Source of the DNA: Ascoidea asiatica
Taxonomy: Eukaryota > Ascomycota > Saccharomycetes > Ascoideales > Ascoideaceae
Assembly: GCA_001600695.1 (NCBI GenBank)
Contig: BCKQ01000011.1
Span: forward strand, 83,162 to 147,161
Direction of reading: 5' to 3'
DNA: 64,000 nt
A program made the translations under genes and the position numbers. Positions 31,154 through 40,638 of this stretch are shown piece after piece (the stretch's first letter is position 1; each line of letters starts with the position of its first letter). Under the pieces are notes generated by a model. That model searched no databases. It was not told where the DNA came from and worked only from the letters and a program-made list of their open reading frames with translations.

Positions 31154-32713
31154 ATGAGTTCCGATGACTATTTTGATGGTTTAGGTCCCGAAGAAATAAG
31201 ACCTCCTCATTTACCTGGTAATTACAGTAAAAGAGAAACTAATAGATGGAATAATTCAACAGATATAGATATGCCAAAGAATACCGATATTAAAGAAAGT
31301 TCAACAATTAATAAAGATTTAAAGCCTGAAAAAGACCAAATTCATAAAACTATGAAAAATTATATTTCTCCTGCTCAACTTTATTCAACAGAATCTGGTA
31401 AATTATTTCATGCAGGAAAATTATTGATTGTTCTTTGTGGTTTACCATGTAGAGGCAAAACACATTTAGCTGTTTCTTTATCGAGATATTTACGTTGGTT
31501 AGGTGTTACAACTCAATCTTTTCATATTGATGATTATAGAAGGGAACGAAAGAAAACTTTAAAAATTGATTTCATTCCAAATGAATTTTTTAAACAATCA
31601 AATATTTCTGATCAAGAAATAAAAACTTTTAAAAATGCTATTGTCAAAGAGTGTTTATCCGATATTTTAAACTATTTTGAAAATGACAATGGTCAGGTAG
31701 CAATATATGATGCAATTAATGGTTCGGCTTCTTCTAGAATTCTATTAAAGAAAAAATTTAATGATAGTGACATTAAAGTTATTTTTTTGGAATCTTTAGT
31801 AATTGACCAAAATTTACTTTCCAAAAATATTCATTCTTCTCTTTCTTCACCTGATTATAAAGGTTGGAATACAGAAGATGCAAAATTAGATTTAGATACA
31901 AGATTAAAACAATCGACTGATTCTTATCAAGAAATTAATTCAAACGAGTTGTTTAATGAGAATGTTTTAACTTCATATATCAAATTTATTGATTTCGGTC
32001 AAAGAGTTATTATGAATAATGCTTTAAATGGGTATTTAATTAATAGAATCATATTTTTTTTATTAAACTCAAGAATTAAATCTGGTAATATTTATTTTGC
32101 AAAAGCTGGTAAATCAATCTTTGATAAAAAAAATGATTACAAATATGAATCTGATTCTCCATTAAGTGAAGAAGGTAAAATATATTCCGAAAAATTATCT
32201 GAAACTTTAATCAAACAAATTTTAACAAAAAATAAAAATTTGAAAGAATCTAATATAAGCAAACATTTAAGTGTTTGGACTTCGCCAAGAAATAGAACAA
32301 TTGAAACTGCAAAAATATTTGAAAAAAAATATGGAATTCCAATAACTGAAAGAATTCAATTAGCTCAAATGAATCCAGGTGGTATAGAAAATTTAACTGA
32401 AGATGAAATCAAAACAAAATTTCCATTGGAGTTTGAATACTACAAGATTGATCCTTATCACGCAAGATATCCAAGAGGGGAAAGTTATCATGATGTTGCT
32501 GTTAGGATTGAAGCATTGATTTTACAAATTGAAAGATTAACTGAAGATGTTTTAATAATCGCTCATGAAAGTGTATTAAGAGTATTATACGGTTATTTAA
32601 TGTCAAGTTCTACTAGCGAGATACCTTATTATAATTTTCCTGAGGATGAAATCGTTGAAATTAGTTGTAATGCATATTCTAACAAAGCAAGAAGAATTAA
32701 AATTGATAATTAG
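31154..32713 (+). CDS. 6-phosphofructo-2-kinase-like protein with inactivated bisphosphatase domain
   Basis: 519 aa. The N-terminal kinase half has Walker A GLPCRGKTHLAVSLSRYLRW (from about 96) and FHIDDYRRERKK. The C-terminal half is a histidine-phosphatase fold (SPLSEEGKIYSEKL, VWTSPRNRTIETA, YPRGESYHDVAVRIE, LIIAHESVLRVLYGYL). The catalytic RHG is replaced by KAG (K317, A318), and the glutamate normally found in the LNE-type motif is Gln (LAQMNPGG). The second catalytic His is kept. Fructose-2,6-bisphosphatase activity is therefore probably lost, while the kinase half may still make the PFK-1 activator. The length is closer to S. cerevisiae YLR345W (509 aa) than to Pfk26 (827 aa), so I leave the symbol open. 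Confidence 0.85.
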   Translation: MSSDDYFDGLGPEEIRPPHLPGNYSKRETNRWNNSTDIDMPKNTDIKESSTINKDLKPEKDQIHKTMKNYISPAQLYSTESGKLFHAGKLLIVLCGLPCRGKTHLAVSLSRYLRWLGVTTQSFHIDDYRRERKKTLKIDFIPNEFFKQSNISDQEIKTFKNAIVKECLSDILNYFENDNGQVAIYDAINGSASSRILLKKKFNDSDIKVIFLESLVIDQNLLSKNIHSSLSSPDYKGWNTEDAKLDLDTRLKQSTDSYQEINSNELFNENVLTSYIKFIDFGQRVIMNNALNGYLINRIIFFLLNSRIKSGNIYFAKAGKSIFDKKNDYKYESDSPLSEEGKIYSEKLSETLIKQILTKNKNLKESNISKHLSVWTSPRNRTIETAKIFEKKYGIPITERIQLAQMNPGGIENLTEDEIKTKFPLEFEYYKIDPYHARYPRGESYHDVAVRIEALILQIERLTEDVLIIAHESVLRVLYGYLMSSSTSEIPYYNFPEDEIVEISCNAYSNKARRIKIDN

Positions 32714-33112
32714 ATTTTATTCATAATTCAACTTTGAAATTTATATCGCTCCATATTTTGCTTATAAATATAGTTTAAGATCTTATTATTAATGGTTCAT
32801 ATTCTTGTTTTTTTTGATCGGATCATGAAAGTAACTGTCTATTTTATAAGAAACTATTCTTAAGAATTGAACAAAAATATAGTTTACCCCGTATTAAAAT
32901 ACTAAAAGAAATTGAAAATTAAGCATCGCCTGTGACAATTCTCTTTATGGTATTTTTAGTATTAAATAATTTTAAAATTGTTATTTTTTTGTTTGTTTTT
33001 TCCCACGGATTCAAATAAAATAAAAATTTTTATTATGTAATCTTTGTAAATCAAAAAAAAAAAATCAATAAATTTCTATGATATTTGAACTAGCAATTTA
33101 TTCTTGAAATAT
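32714..33112. other. Convergent 3' region, PFK-2-like / PSO2
   Basis: 399 bp, AT-rich, with A and T runs that may act in 3'-end formation on both strands. No gene seen. Confidence 0.4.
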
Positions 33113-35551
33113 TTAAAAATCATCAATTGTAAAAATTTTCCTTTTTCTTATTGATTCCCATTGATTAATCCATTCTTTCATCTCTGCAGATTTCTTTAAT
33201 CCCACGGTTGGTATTACCTCTTCAATATTCAACAAGATAACAAAAAATGATAGTTCTCTAAATGAAGAATGCTCAGAATACGGAACTTGGTAAACAGGAA
33301 TTGATGACCTGCTTTTTTCACCTTGGGTCTTTAAGCTTTCAACAGAGAATGTTGCAGCATTTGCATAACTAATTTTGTCAACTAGGTAATTTTGTAGTTC
33401 ATCAAAATCATCAGGAATATCGAGAATTTGATAACGACTACTAAATGTCCAGCCAGTAGGCTTGATTGCAACAACTTTCTCGAAAAATTTCTCAAATGGT
33501 TTTGCATAACTATGAATATCGTTTCTATTAAATTTCATCAATGATACTATGTGAACTTGACATTCATAAGGATTATCACTTAGTTCCACATCGAACTCCT
33601 TTATAAATTGGTTCAATATATCCCTTTTAGACACATTGGCGTATAGCTTGGATCTTAATCTTTTACAAATTTCAACGGCTAGTCTTTCCTTTCCTATTGT
33701 ATAAGTCCCGACTAGAACTAAATGTTTTTTCTTCATATTTGTGACAGGATTGGTTTTCCCTTTGAAAAAGTCTAATATGTTTCTTTGTTGAGCGCTCTTC
33801 GAACTATCATGATTCATACTCAACTGATAAAAGTATTCCCCAGTTTGCTTGATTACCATTTCCTGCTTTGGGAAATCATACAGAGCATCCAAATAAGTGG
33901 TATCCAAATAAACTTTATCTAACTTTATTTCAGCATCTAAAAAATATGAAATCATGTCTTTACTCACCCGAAAATCCCCTGTATGTAAAACTCTATAACA
34001 ATTTTTATTGTTGTTCGTCTTTGTTGTTAATTCAGCATTTGCTTTATTATCATCAAAATAATTCTCAAAAAGAATAATTGCCGACCCCGGGCAATGATTT
34101 GCAGGCAACAAAGTAACAAAAAGGTTTTTTGCCACTAAATATTTTTCATGAAAGTTCAAGGGTATTATTCTTTCACTTTGAGTAACTTTGAATTTTAATA
34201 TCATTAGTTTTTTTGTCACTTCAGTACAATAAATTATTCCTTTTTCATAAATACAATAATCTAAAGCTTTTGTTATACCGTTATAATGATCAGAATGAAA
34301 ATGAGTTAAAAAATATTTAGTGATATTTTTTTCCTCTCTATATGAAAAAGCATCAACACAAACTTTATAGTTCTGATTTTTGTTCCCAAAATCGAGAATT
34401 TTATAAGTAGGCATTGCTTTTGTTCTTTTAGTTCTGGCCTTATTTGGCTTTTCAAAATCTGCTTTAGGTGGCTTGTTTTTGTTTGCTCTAGAAATCTCCT
34501 TTTGCTTACTTTTGATTTTTTTTTTTTTTTCATTAACACTTAATTCAGATTCAGTTTTGACATACTTATAATCGGATTCATTATCGGAGCTCAATACTGA
34601 AAGATACTGATCTACTTCATCAATTATTTTGATCCCTGATTTGGTTAAATTTGAGACAGAGTCATTAACATCAATTTCATTTAAATCACTATCTTTGAAT
34701 ATAATTTCATCACCTCTTCGATATAAATTTGAGAGTTTTACTTCACTTTTTCTCGAATCTTTATCCATTTGAATTTCGGATGTTAGAAAAGTAACGTCAC
34801 TATGATCTAAAACCGATAAGNTAATATCCTCCAAATCGGATCTTTCTTCATATTCGTTTTCATCACTGTCACAAATAGCAGAAATCAAATTAGATTTTAA
34901 AATTTTTGCTCCTTGAGAACCAATTATTATTCCATCAGATATTTCATTATTCTCTGAAGTATAAGTTTCCTTATCAATTGCACCTTCATTATAATCATAA
35001 ATCATGTTTTCCTCCTTGACATTAAGTTTGTTTTCGGGCTCTGGTAAATGATCCCCTAGAGTCTTTAAAGCAGCATTCTCACTTTTTTTATTGGTGTTAG
35101 AGAAACTTGAAGAACTTACAAAAGACTCATCAGAATCTGAATTTGAGATCTCAATTTTGAAAGTGAGATTTTCAATCTTTGAAGACTGTTGATTTTCTGT
35201 TATATTTATCTTTTCCTTTTCCAAACTGATTTTTTCTATTGATGGATTTTCAACTTCACAGATTGTTGGATTTGAAAATTTTGCATCTAAATCTGAGTTC
35301 AATTCACTTTGAGTTTCAAGTTCCGAATCTAAATCTATGATAATCATTTCATTCTTTGAATGACTTTTTCCTTTTTGTATACTTTTTTTATGGAAACTTT
35401 CAAATTGAAGTTGATTATAATCAAAAGTTGAAATATTAGAATTTTGTTTATGAATATATGAATTATTAAACAAGGAATCAAAACATTGTTTTTTACTTTT
35501 ATTATTTAAATTCATTTTTCTATTCTTGTGTTTTTTAGTTATTAGCCCCAT
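33113..35551 (-). CDS. PSO2: Pso2/Snm1 interstrand-crosslink repair nuclease
   Basis: 812 aa (S. cerevisiae Pso2 is 661). The C-terminal metallo-beta-lactamase and beta-CASP domain begins near residue 380. It shows HFHSDHYNG (about 415-423), PANHCPGSAIILFE, LHTGDFRVSKDM, the DTTY loop, and in the beta-CASP part LVLVGTYTIGKERLAVEI and VPYSEHSSFREL. These supply the metal ligands of a 5' exonuclease used in repair of DNA crosslinks. The first 370 residues are acidic and Ser-rich, with Lys-rich stretches (KKKKIKSKQK) that may be nuclear localisation signals. I do not see the Cys-X2-Cys...His zinc finger common in the N-terminal region of Pso2/Snm1 proteins. One N at a second codon position. Confidence 0.92.
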   Translation of the reverse strand: MGLITKKHKNRKMNLNNKSKKQCFDSLFNNSYIHKQNSNISTFDYNQLQFESFHKKSIQKGKSHSKNEMIIIDLDSELETQSELNSDLDAKFSNPTICEVENPSIEKISLEKEKINITENQQSSKIENLTFKIEISNSDSDESFVSSSSFSNTNKKSENAALKTLGDHLPEPENKLNVKEENMIYDYNEGAIDKETYTSENNEISDGIIIGSQGAKILKSNLISAICDSDENEYEERSDLEDIXLSVLDHSDVTFLTSEIQMDKDSRKSEVKLSNLYRRGDEIIFKDSDLNEIDVNDSVSNLTKSGIKIIDEVDQYLSVLSSDNESDYKYVKTESELSVNEKKKKIKSKQKEISRANKNKPPKADFEKPNKARTKRTKAMPTYKILDFGNKNQNYKVCVDAFSYREEKNITKYFLTHFHSDHYNGITKALDYCIYEKGIIYCTEVTKKLMILKFKVTQSERIIPLNFHEKYLVAKNLFVTLLPANHCPGSAIILFENYFDDNKANAELTTKTNNNKNCYRVLHTGDFRVSKDMISYFLDAEIKLDKVYLDTTYLDALYDFPKQEMVIKQTGEYFYQLSMNHDSSKSAQQRNILDFFKGKTNPVTNMKKKHLVLVGTYTIGKERLAVEICKRLRSKLYANVSKRDILNQFIKEFDVELSDNPYECQVHIVSLMKFNRNDIHSYAKPFEKFFEKVVAIKPTGWTFSSRYQILDIPDDFDELQNYLVDKISYANAATFSVESLKTQGEKSRSSIPVYQVPYSEHSSFRELSFFVILLNIEEVIPTVGLKKSAEMKEWINQWESIRKRKIFTIDDF

Positions 35552-36605
35552 ACCATTATTTTCAATCAGTGTCGAAAACGAGCAAGACTTTAAACTGACC
35601 TGAGAAATTGATTTTTTAGTATGAGATCCAATAACAATATATAAAGAAAACAGCTTGGAATTTTGTGTGTCGTTGTAACATGAAATAAACTAAGCAAATA
35701 TTTTTTCTGCTTAATCTTTAAATTATTTCTATAATAGAGGNGAACGAAATTTTACCCTTGTTTCTAAGCTTTACCAGAAAATTAGATATTATTATATGAG
35801 TTCTCCTAGAATTATACTTTTCCAATTTTTTTCTGGAAAAGTTTGGGTAAATTCGAATTCTCCGAAAACTGATTTAAATCAGATTTAATACTTCTTAATA
35901 AAAGCAACTGGACTAATCTATTTTGATTAAATTAGTATTTGAATATAAAAATCTATCACAGAAATTAATGTTATTAGAATGATTTGATATTTACCAACAA
36001 GTGAGCCAGTCTGCAAACTTATTTAAAGCTGGAGCATACATAAAGTTAAATTAAAAAAATAAAGATTAAGAGAAAAGCACGTGCTATAATATAAATTTGG
36101 GGAACTCTTAAAAAAGTAGCATTCTCTTGATCCACTCTTTCTTTTCTGAAACCTAGAACTCTTAAAAAGTCAATCTATTTCAGAAGAAGAGAATTCAAGT
36201 TGATCAAAATTTAACTATTAGTTATCATAGACCCAAATTAAGTATGAAAAGCATTGATGAAAATGTTATTTCTAAGGCCATTTTTCAATAAATTGTAAAG
36301 AAATATATTAGAAACCTTATACCTTCAAGTAAAAAGGAAAGCTTATTGAATCTGCTTTTTCAAAAAAAATCTAAGAGTTAAAGTTTTTCGTTGGGGTTTA
36401 AATAAAAATGATTGAGATTAAAATTTATGCAAGCTTTTCATTTTAGTCAATTGAAAAATATTTACNGTAAGCAATTATATGAAAAATAAATGTAAATAAA
36501 AAATTTGAAAGTAAAAGTGTCATANATTATGAATATAAAATTGATATAAGATTGATAATATAAAAGGAGTAATTTGAAAAATTGAGAAAAATAGAAACAT
36601 AAGTT
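35552..36605. other. Intergenic region upstream of PSO2
   Basis: 1.05 kb. It holds an 8-bp palindrome GCACGTGC around the E-box at 36078-36083. No gene seen. Confidence 0.4.
36078..36083. promoter_or_regulatory. CACGTG E-box (Cbf1/Pho4-type)
   Basis: CACGTG inside the palindrome GCACGTGC, 527 bp upstream of the PSO2 start. Either Cbf1 or Pho4 could use it; a function is not shown. Confidence 0.25.
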
Positions 36606-36926
36606 TCAATGATAGCCTTGTCCTTGTTGTTGACCACCAGTTGGACTATTATATGATTCATTTTTTTTTTCTTTTCTGTTTTTTTTCCAATCTCCAACTT
36701 TATCTTCAAGTTTATTTGCAGTAATTGCACCACCGATGGCACCAGCAAGACTACCTAAGAAACCATGACCATGACTACCACCGAGTTTTTTACCAGCAAA
36801 TCCACCGGCTGCAGCTCCTCCTACAGTTGACAAAAATCCTCTTTCTCCATCTTGTGATTGATTTTGTTGTTGTTGTTGTTGATTTTGACCATTATTGGAA
36901 TCTCCATAAAAATCTTTACTAGACAT
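36606..36926 (-). CDS. Glycine-zipper protein, first of three tandem paralogues
   Basis: 106 aa. It opens MSSKDFYGD and a Gln/Asn-rich segment (QQQQQQNQSQDGERGF, about 17-31). A glycine-zipper region follows (about 35-75: TVGGAAAGGFAGKKLGG, GFLGSLAGAIGGAITANK), then the charged LEDKVGDWKKNRKEKK and a short GQQQGQGYH tail. Repeated GXXXG spacing suggests two membrane-inserting or self-packing helices, as in glycine-zipper 2TM proteins. No signal peptide. Genes at 38104 and 40135 share the DF/DYYG start, the GERG-like lead-in, the zipper and the KLEDK-type exit. Function unknown; fungal relatives are often stress-related, but nothing here shows that. Confidence 0.75.
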   Translation of the reverse strand: MSSKDFYGDSNNGQNQQQQQQNQSQDGERGFLSTVGGAAAGGFAGKKLGGSHGHGFLGSLAGAIGGAITANKLEDKVGDWKKNRKEKKNESYNSPTGGQQQGQGYH

Positions 36927-38103
36927 GATTAAAAGTTAAAATATATTAAGTTAAAGTAGGGAAAGGTCTTCAGTTTATTTAATAACGTTAAAGTAGTAGA
37001 AATTATTGTTATTATTATTATTCAATTAAATTATATCGAATTAAATTAGAAAAAGAAGTAAAAGGAAAGGATAATCATCACATTTATATATAATTTTTTT
37101 TAGTGTATTGAACTTGTTAAATGTGTGAAGAGTAACCTTCTAATTGGTAAAGCTATCTATCTTTCCTGTTCTAACAATGAATATTNTAATAATCTCAATA
37201 ATTTCGGTATAATAAAAGCGTTTATTGACAATTCCTGCCTTAAGAAGTAGCATTCAAATTCAGGTAGAAAGAGACCAAGGCAGTTGATCAATTGGTTCTG
37301 AAGATTTAATTTGAATTGCAGTATTGATAATGAGTGTAAAATTTTTGAGTAACATCAATTTAAATTTCTTTCTACCGATATTTGCGACTTAACTAACGAT
37401 TTTACATAAATACTGCGGTAAGATAATATATCTTCTACCTGTAGTTTAGTTGGCTATGGTATATCTGATTATTATTCTATTTGCATCTTTAATAATTCAA
37501 ATTGTTGAATGACATTCGGAGCTGGGAAATATTTATTTAGGCCTTATAAACAAATAAATAAGTAAAATTATAAAAAAATAAAGTACTTTTTCTATTTCGT
37601 TAAAAGGAAAGCTAGCCAATAATCTTCTATTTTAGAAAATTAACAGTTTTTTCCCCTTTGCCAAGGCTTTTTTTTCTGGTAAAAGTGTATACCTTAACCT
37701 TAATGTATTGAGCTCTTTCACTATGAAAGAAAACATACATAGTTTAACCTTAGCTACTGTTGGTTAAGTTAATAAAATAAATAATTCTTTTTTTTCTCAA
37801 AAAACTAACTTCACTAAAATTTACAATTTTTACTTATAGTCAAAAATATATGCAAATAGANNAATGCTTTTTTAATAACAAGAATCAAATTTTTATAATT
37901 TAGCTCAGAGAAGTTAAATCTGCGATAATTCTAATATTCGAATTTAGTTAAAAAATAAAAACAAGTGATACAAAATTTTAAAATATAAGAGATAAACAAA
38001 AATAAATATTGTAAGGTTCATTAAAATTTAAAATATGATAATTGATGAAAAACAATTTAATTTTATATTATTATAATCATTAAGGAAGATTGGTTTTATA
38101 AAA
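36927..38103. other. Spacer between glycine-zipper genes 1 and 2
   Basis: 1.18 kb. TAACGTTA at 36983-36990, only 57 bp upstream of the first glycine-zipper start. No gene seen. NN at 37861-37862. Confidence 0.4.
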
Positions 38104-38688
38104 TTACCAACCATGATGACCACCATGGCCGCCGTGACCACCTTGGCCTCCAGGACCTCCAAAGCCACCTGGGCCTCCTTGTCCTTGGCCACCAGGACCG
38201 CCAAATCCACCTGGACCACCAGGNCCACCGAAACCTCCTGGACCACCTTGACCTTGACCTCCTGGGCCACCATATCCACCTGGTCCTCCTTGACCACCGA
38301 AGCCACCTTGTTGGCCACCATATCCACCTTGGCCACCTTGATTGTAGCCTTGGCCACCTTGATTGTAACCTTGGCCACCTTGATTGTAGCCTTGGCCACC
38401 TTGGTTGTAACCTTGACCACCTTGACCACCTTGTTGGTTATGTTTTCCAGAGTGATGACTTTGTACTTTATCTTCAATTTTATTAGCGGCAACGGCCCCT
38501 CCAATTGCACCTACAAGGCCACCGAGGAAACCATGGTTTCCACCTAATTTATTACCAGCGACACCACCAGCAGTGGCACCACCAACAGTCGCAAGGAAAC
38601 CACGTTCACCATCTTGACTTTGATTTTCAGAATTTGTATTTTGATTTTGGGAATTGCTTGATCCACCATAATAATCGTTGTTAGACAT
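38104..38688 (-). CDS. Glycine-zipper protein 2 with Gly/Gln/Tyr repeat tail
   Basis: 194 aa. The start MSNNDYYGGSSNSQNQ is followed by SQDGERGFLATVGGATAGG, VAGNKLGG, FLGGLVGAIGGAVAANK and IEDK (about 25-75), closely like its upstream neighbour. The rest is a tail of GYNQGGQ heptapeptides (about four, encoded by a 21-bp array at 38330-38420) and then GGPGGFGG/GQGGPGGYGG units, ending GGHGGHHGW. The N-terminal MSxxDYYGG and the GYNQ repeats also recall S. cerevisiae YBR016W, but that protein ends in a Cys-rich anchor that is absent here. The tail is very GC-rich for this locus because of Gly codons. A low-complexity, possibly phase-separating tail on a zipper membrane module is the simplest reading. 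Confidence 0.75.
   Translation of the reverse strand: MSNNDYYGGSSNSQNQNTNSENQSQDGERGFLATVGGATAGGVAGNKLGGNHGFLGGLVGAIGGAVAANKIEDKVQSHHSGKHNQQGGQGGQGYNQGGQGYNQGGQGYNQGGQGYNQGGQGGYGGQQGGFGGQGGPGGYGGPGGQGQGGPGGFGXPGGPGGFGGPGGQGQGGPGGFGGPGGQGGHGGHGGHHGW
38330..38420. repeat. 21-bp tandem repeat in glycine-zipper gene 2
   Basis: About four copies of a 21-mer (TTGGCCACCTTGATTGTAGCC on the plus strand, with few variants) encoding GYNQGGQ. Confidence 0.85.
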
Positions 38689-39219
38689 TTTTAATTATAT
38701 TATTATTATTTTTATTATTGTTATTGCTATGTTTTAGTATATGATATATATTTCTAATCAAAATTGAGACTATAATTATATGAATTTATTCTTAAAAGTA
38801 GTTGGTATTCAGAAAATAAAATAATCGCTAATAATATTAGAATTCNAAAATAACTAAAATGGAGAAGGGGGAGATCTCAATGCTTTTATAATGATTGATG
38901 TTTTAAAGATTANTAGTAAATTACTATGTAAAAATGATTTNTGAATTTTATGAAAATACTATGGTTAATGTTCCTAGCAATCCCAAAAGTTCCAGTTTCA
39001 TCTTTAGGATAACGATTAACATAATAATTGAATTGAATTGACTGGCTTATAAGAAATTAGTGGCTTAAATGAATCAAATAATTATTCTTTAAACGAATTT
39101 CTTTTTGAACTTCTGTTAAAGAAACCTTTGAAAATACAAAGTAGTAGTAATAGTAATAATAATGTAGATTATTACGTAGTAAAAACTAAGAACAGGAAAA
39201 ACAGGGAGTTAACTCAACT
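38689..39219. other. Spacer upstream of glycine-zipper gene 2
   Basis: 531 bp, AT-rich, with three isolated Ns. No gene seen. Confidence 0.35.
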
Positions 39220-39640
39220 TCAATAGAAGCTAGTTAATGAGCTCTTCTTTCTTTTTAGGTGCTTTTCGGTATCCTCACTTGNATCATTCGCAGAAAGCGA
39301 TTTTATTGGTGNAAACCAAAACTCAGATGTACTTTTTCTAGATGACTTTCGAGTGTTCTTTAAAGTATCCGTGCTGTTTCCGTAAGATTTCTTGAAAGCT
39401 TCCTCAAAGGAGTCCGGAATTCAAACTCAAAAACCCCAACGGATTGCAACATGTTCCAGAATGTGTAGAATGCCCATNATTGTAATCAAAAACGTGATCT
39501 AGACACTCAAACCTCTTACTCCGGTAACTCTTAAAGAGGTTGAGACACATAAAGATTCGGCATCTAGTGTTTTCCCGCCTCACCTCAATAACAGAAACGC
39601 CACCGCTGCACAAAACTCAGACTCGGTGCCAGTAAGTTAT
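39220..39640 (-). pseudogene. Possible eroded gene fragment between glycine-zipper genes 2 and 3
   Basis: GC-richer than its flanks and protein-like on the minus strand in three successive frames. The first stretch (about 39610-39470) reads RRENTRCRIFMCLNLF, then KSYRSKRFECLDHVFDYN. A second frame then reads TFWNMLQSVGVFEFEFRTP. A third opens at 39420 with IPDSFEEAFKKSYGNSTDTL and runs Lys/Ser-rich to a TGA at 39222-39220. The pattern fits a 3' gene end damaged by one or two small indels. No homologue is recognised, and the spacing could instead be chance open frames in an upstream control island. Confidence 0.3.
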
Positions 39641-40134
39641 TATTGTAAAGGAAATAGCAGTAATTGACAGATTCAAATGCCGGCTGAGTAAGTGGTGAAT
39701 CTACAAAATTACATAATCACAATGTTAGATGAGATGAGCTAAAGTCGAGAAATCTAAAATTTTCTAATGATTCAGGACAGCTATTGGAAACTGAAAATTC
39801 ATCAAATTAATAATTAATATCAGCAACAAAATTATAAAAAAACTTATTTAAGAAATTAAATCAAATTTTTATTGTGATGCAGTTATCTCTCAATTGTCAA
39901 TATTGTAGATATTTAAAAGAAGTGTTTGATTCCAAAATTTTCAAATTTACAATAACCACAGTAAGTTATATAAGAGCCTACTTGATATGAAAAAGAATAA
40001 AATAAAAACATATTAAATTTAATAATACTCAACTTAAATAAAATATAAAATCATAGAAATAATAAATTTCTCAAAACAATTATAAAAAANATTTAAAATA
40101 AAACTAATAAACTAGGCAATTGGTAATTACCAAA
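39641..40134. other. 3' flank of glycine-zipper gene 3
   Basis: 494 bp, AT-rich. No gene seen. Confidence 0.35.
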
Positions 40135-40638
40135 TTACCAATTACTGTTATTATTATCACGGTTATTACCATAACTAGTTTCTTGTTCTTTTCTATCTCT
40201 GTAATCTTCATATTTATCTTCAGCTTTATTAGCAGCAAAACCACCAGCAGCTGCACCTGCTAAAGCTCCAAAAATTTCACCTTTTTTGGATCCACCATCA
40301 TCAATTTTTGATCCACCAAAATATCCAGCAGCTGCACCAGCTAAAGCACCACCAACAGTAGCTAAACCACCACGTACTTTTTCTCCTCTATCTTCTTTAT
40401 CATCATTATCATAACTATTACCATATGATTTTTCATTATTACTGCTACCATATGATCTATCATTATCATTATCATTATTACCACCATATGATCTTTCGTT
40501 ATCATTGTTACCATAAGATCTGTCATTGTCATTATTTCCATATGATCTATTGTTATCATTATCATTATTACCATAAGATCTATTGTTATCATTACCATTG
40601 GAATCATTTCCATAGTAATCACTGTTTCCGTAACCCAT
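40135..40638 (-). CDS. Glycine-zipper protein 3 with SYGNN/D repeat head
   Basis: 167 aa. It opens MGYGNSDYYGNDSNGNDNN and continues with about seven RSYGNNDN-type repeats (about 20-80). Here the low-complexity part comes before the zipper, not after it as in gene 2. The zipper region is GGLATVGGALAGAAAGYFGG, then KGEIFGALAGAAAGGFAANK and AEDKYEDYRDRKEQ (about 90-150), and the end is NNSNW. The terminal Trp matches the HHGW end of gene 2. Same strand as its two relatives, so the set looks like a tandem duplication with swapped repeat modules. Function unknown. Confidence 0.75.
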   Translation of the reverse strand: MGYGNSDYYGNDSNGNDNNRSYGNNDNDNNRSYGNNDNDRSYGNNDNERSYGGNNDNDNDRSYGSSNNEKSYGNSYDNDDKEDRGEKVRGGLATVGGALAGAAAGYFGGSKIDDGGSKKGEIFGALAGAAAGGFAANKAEDKYEDYRDRKEQETSYGNNRDNNNSNW

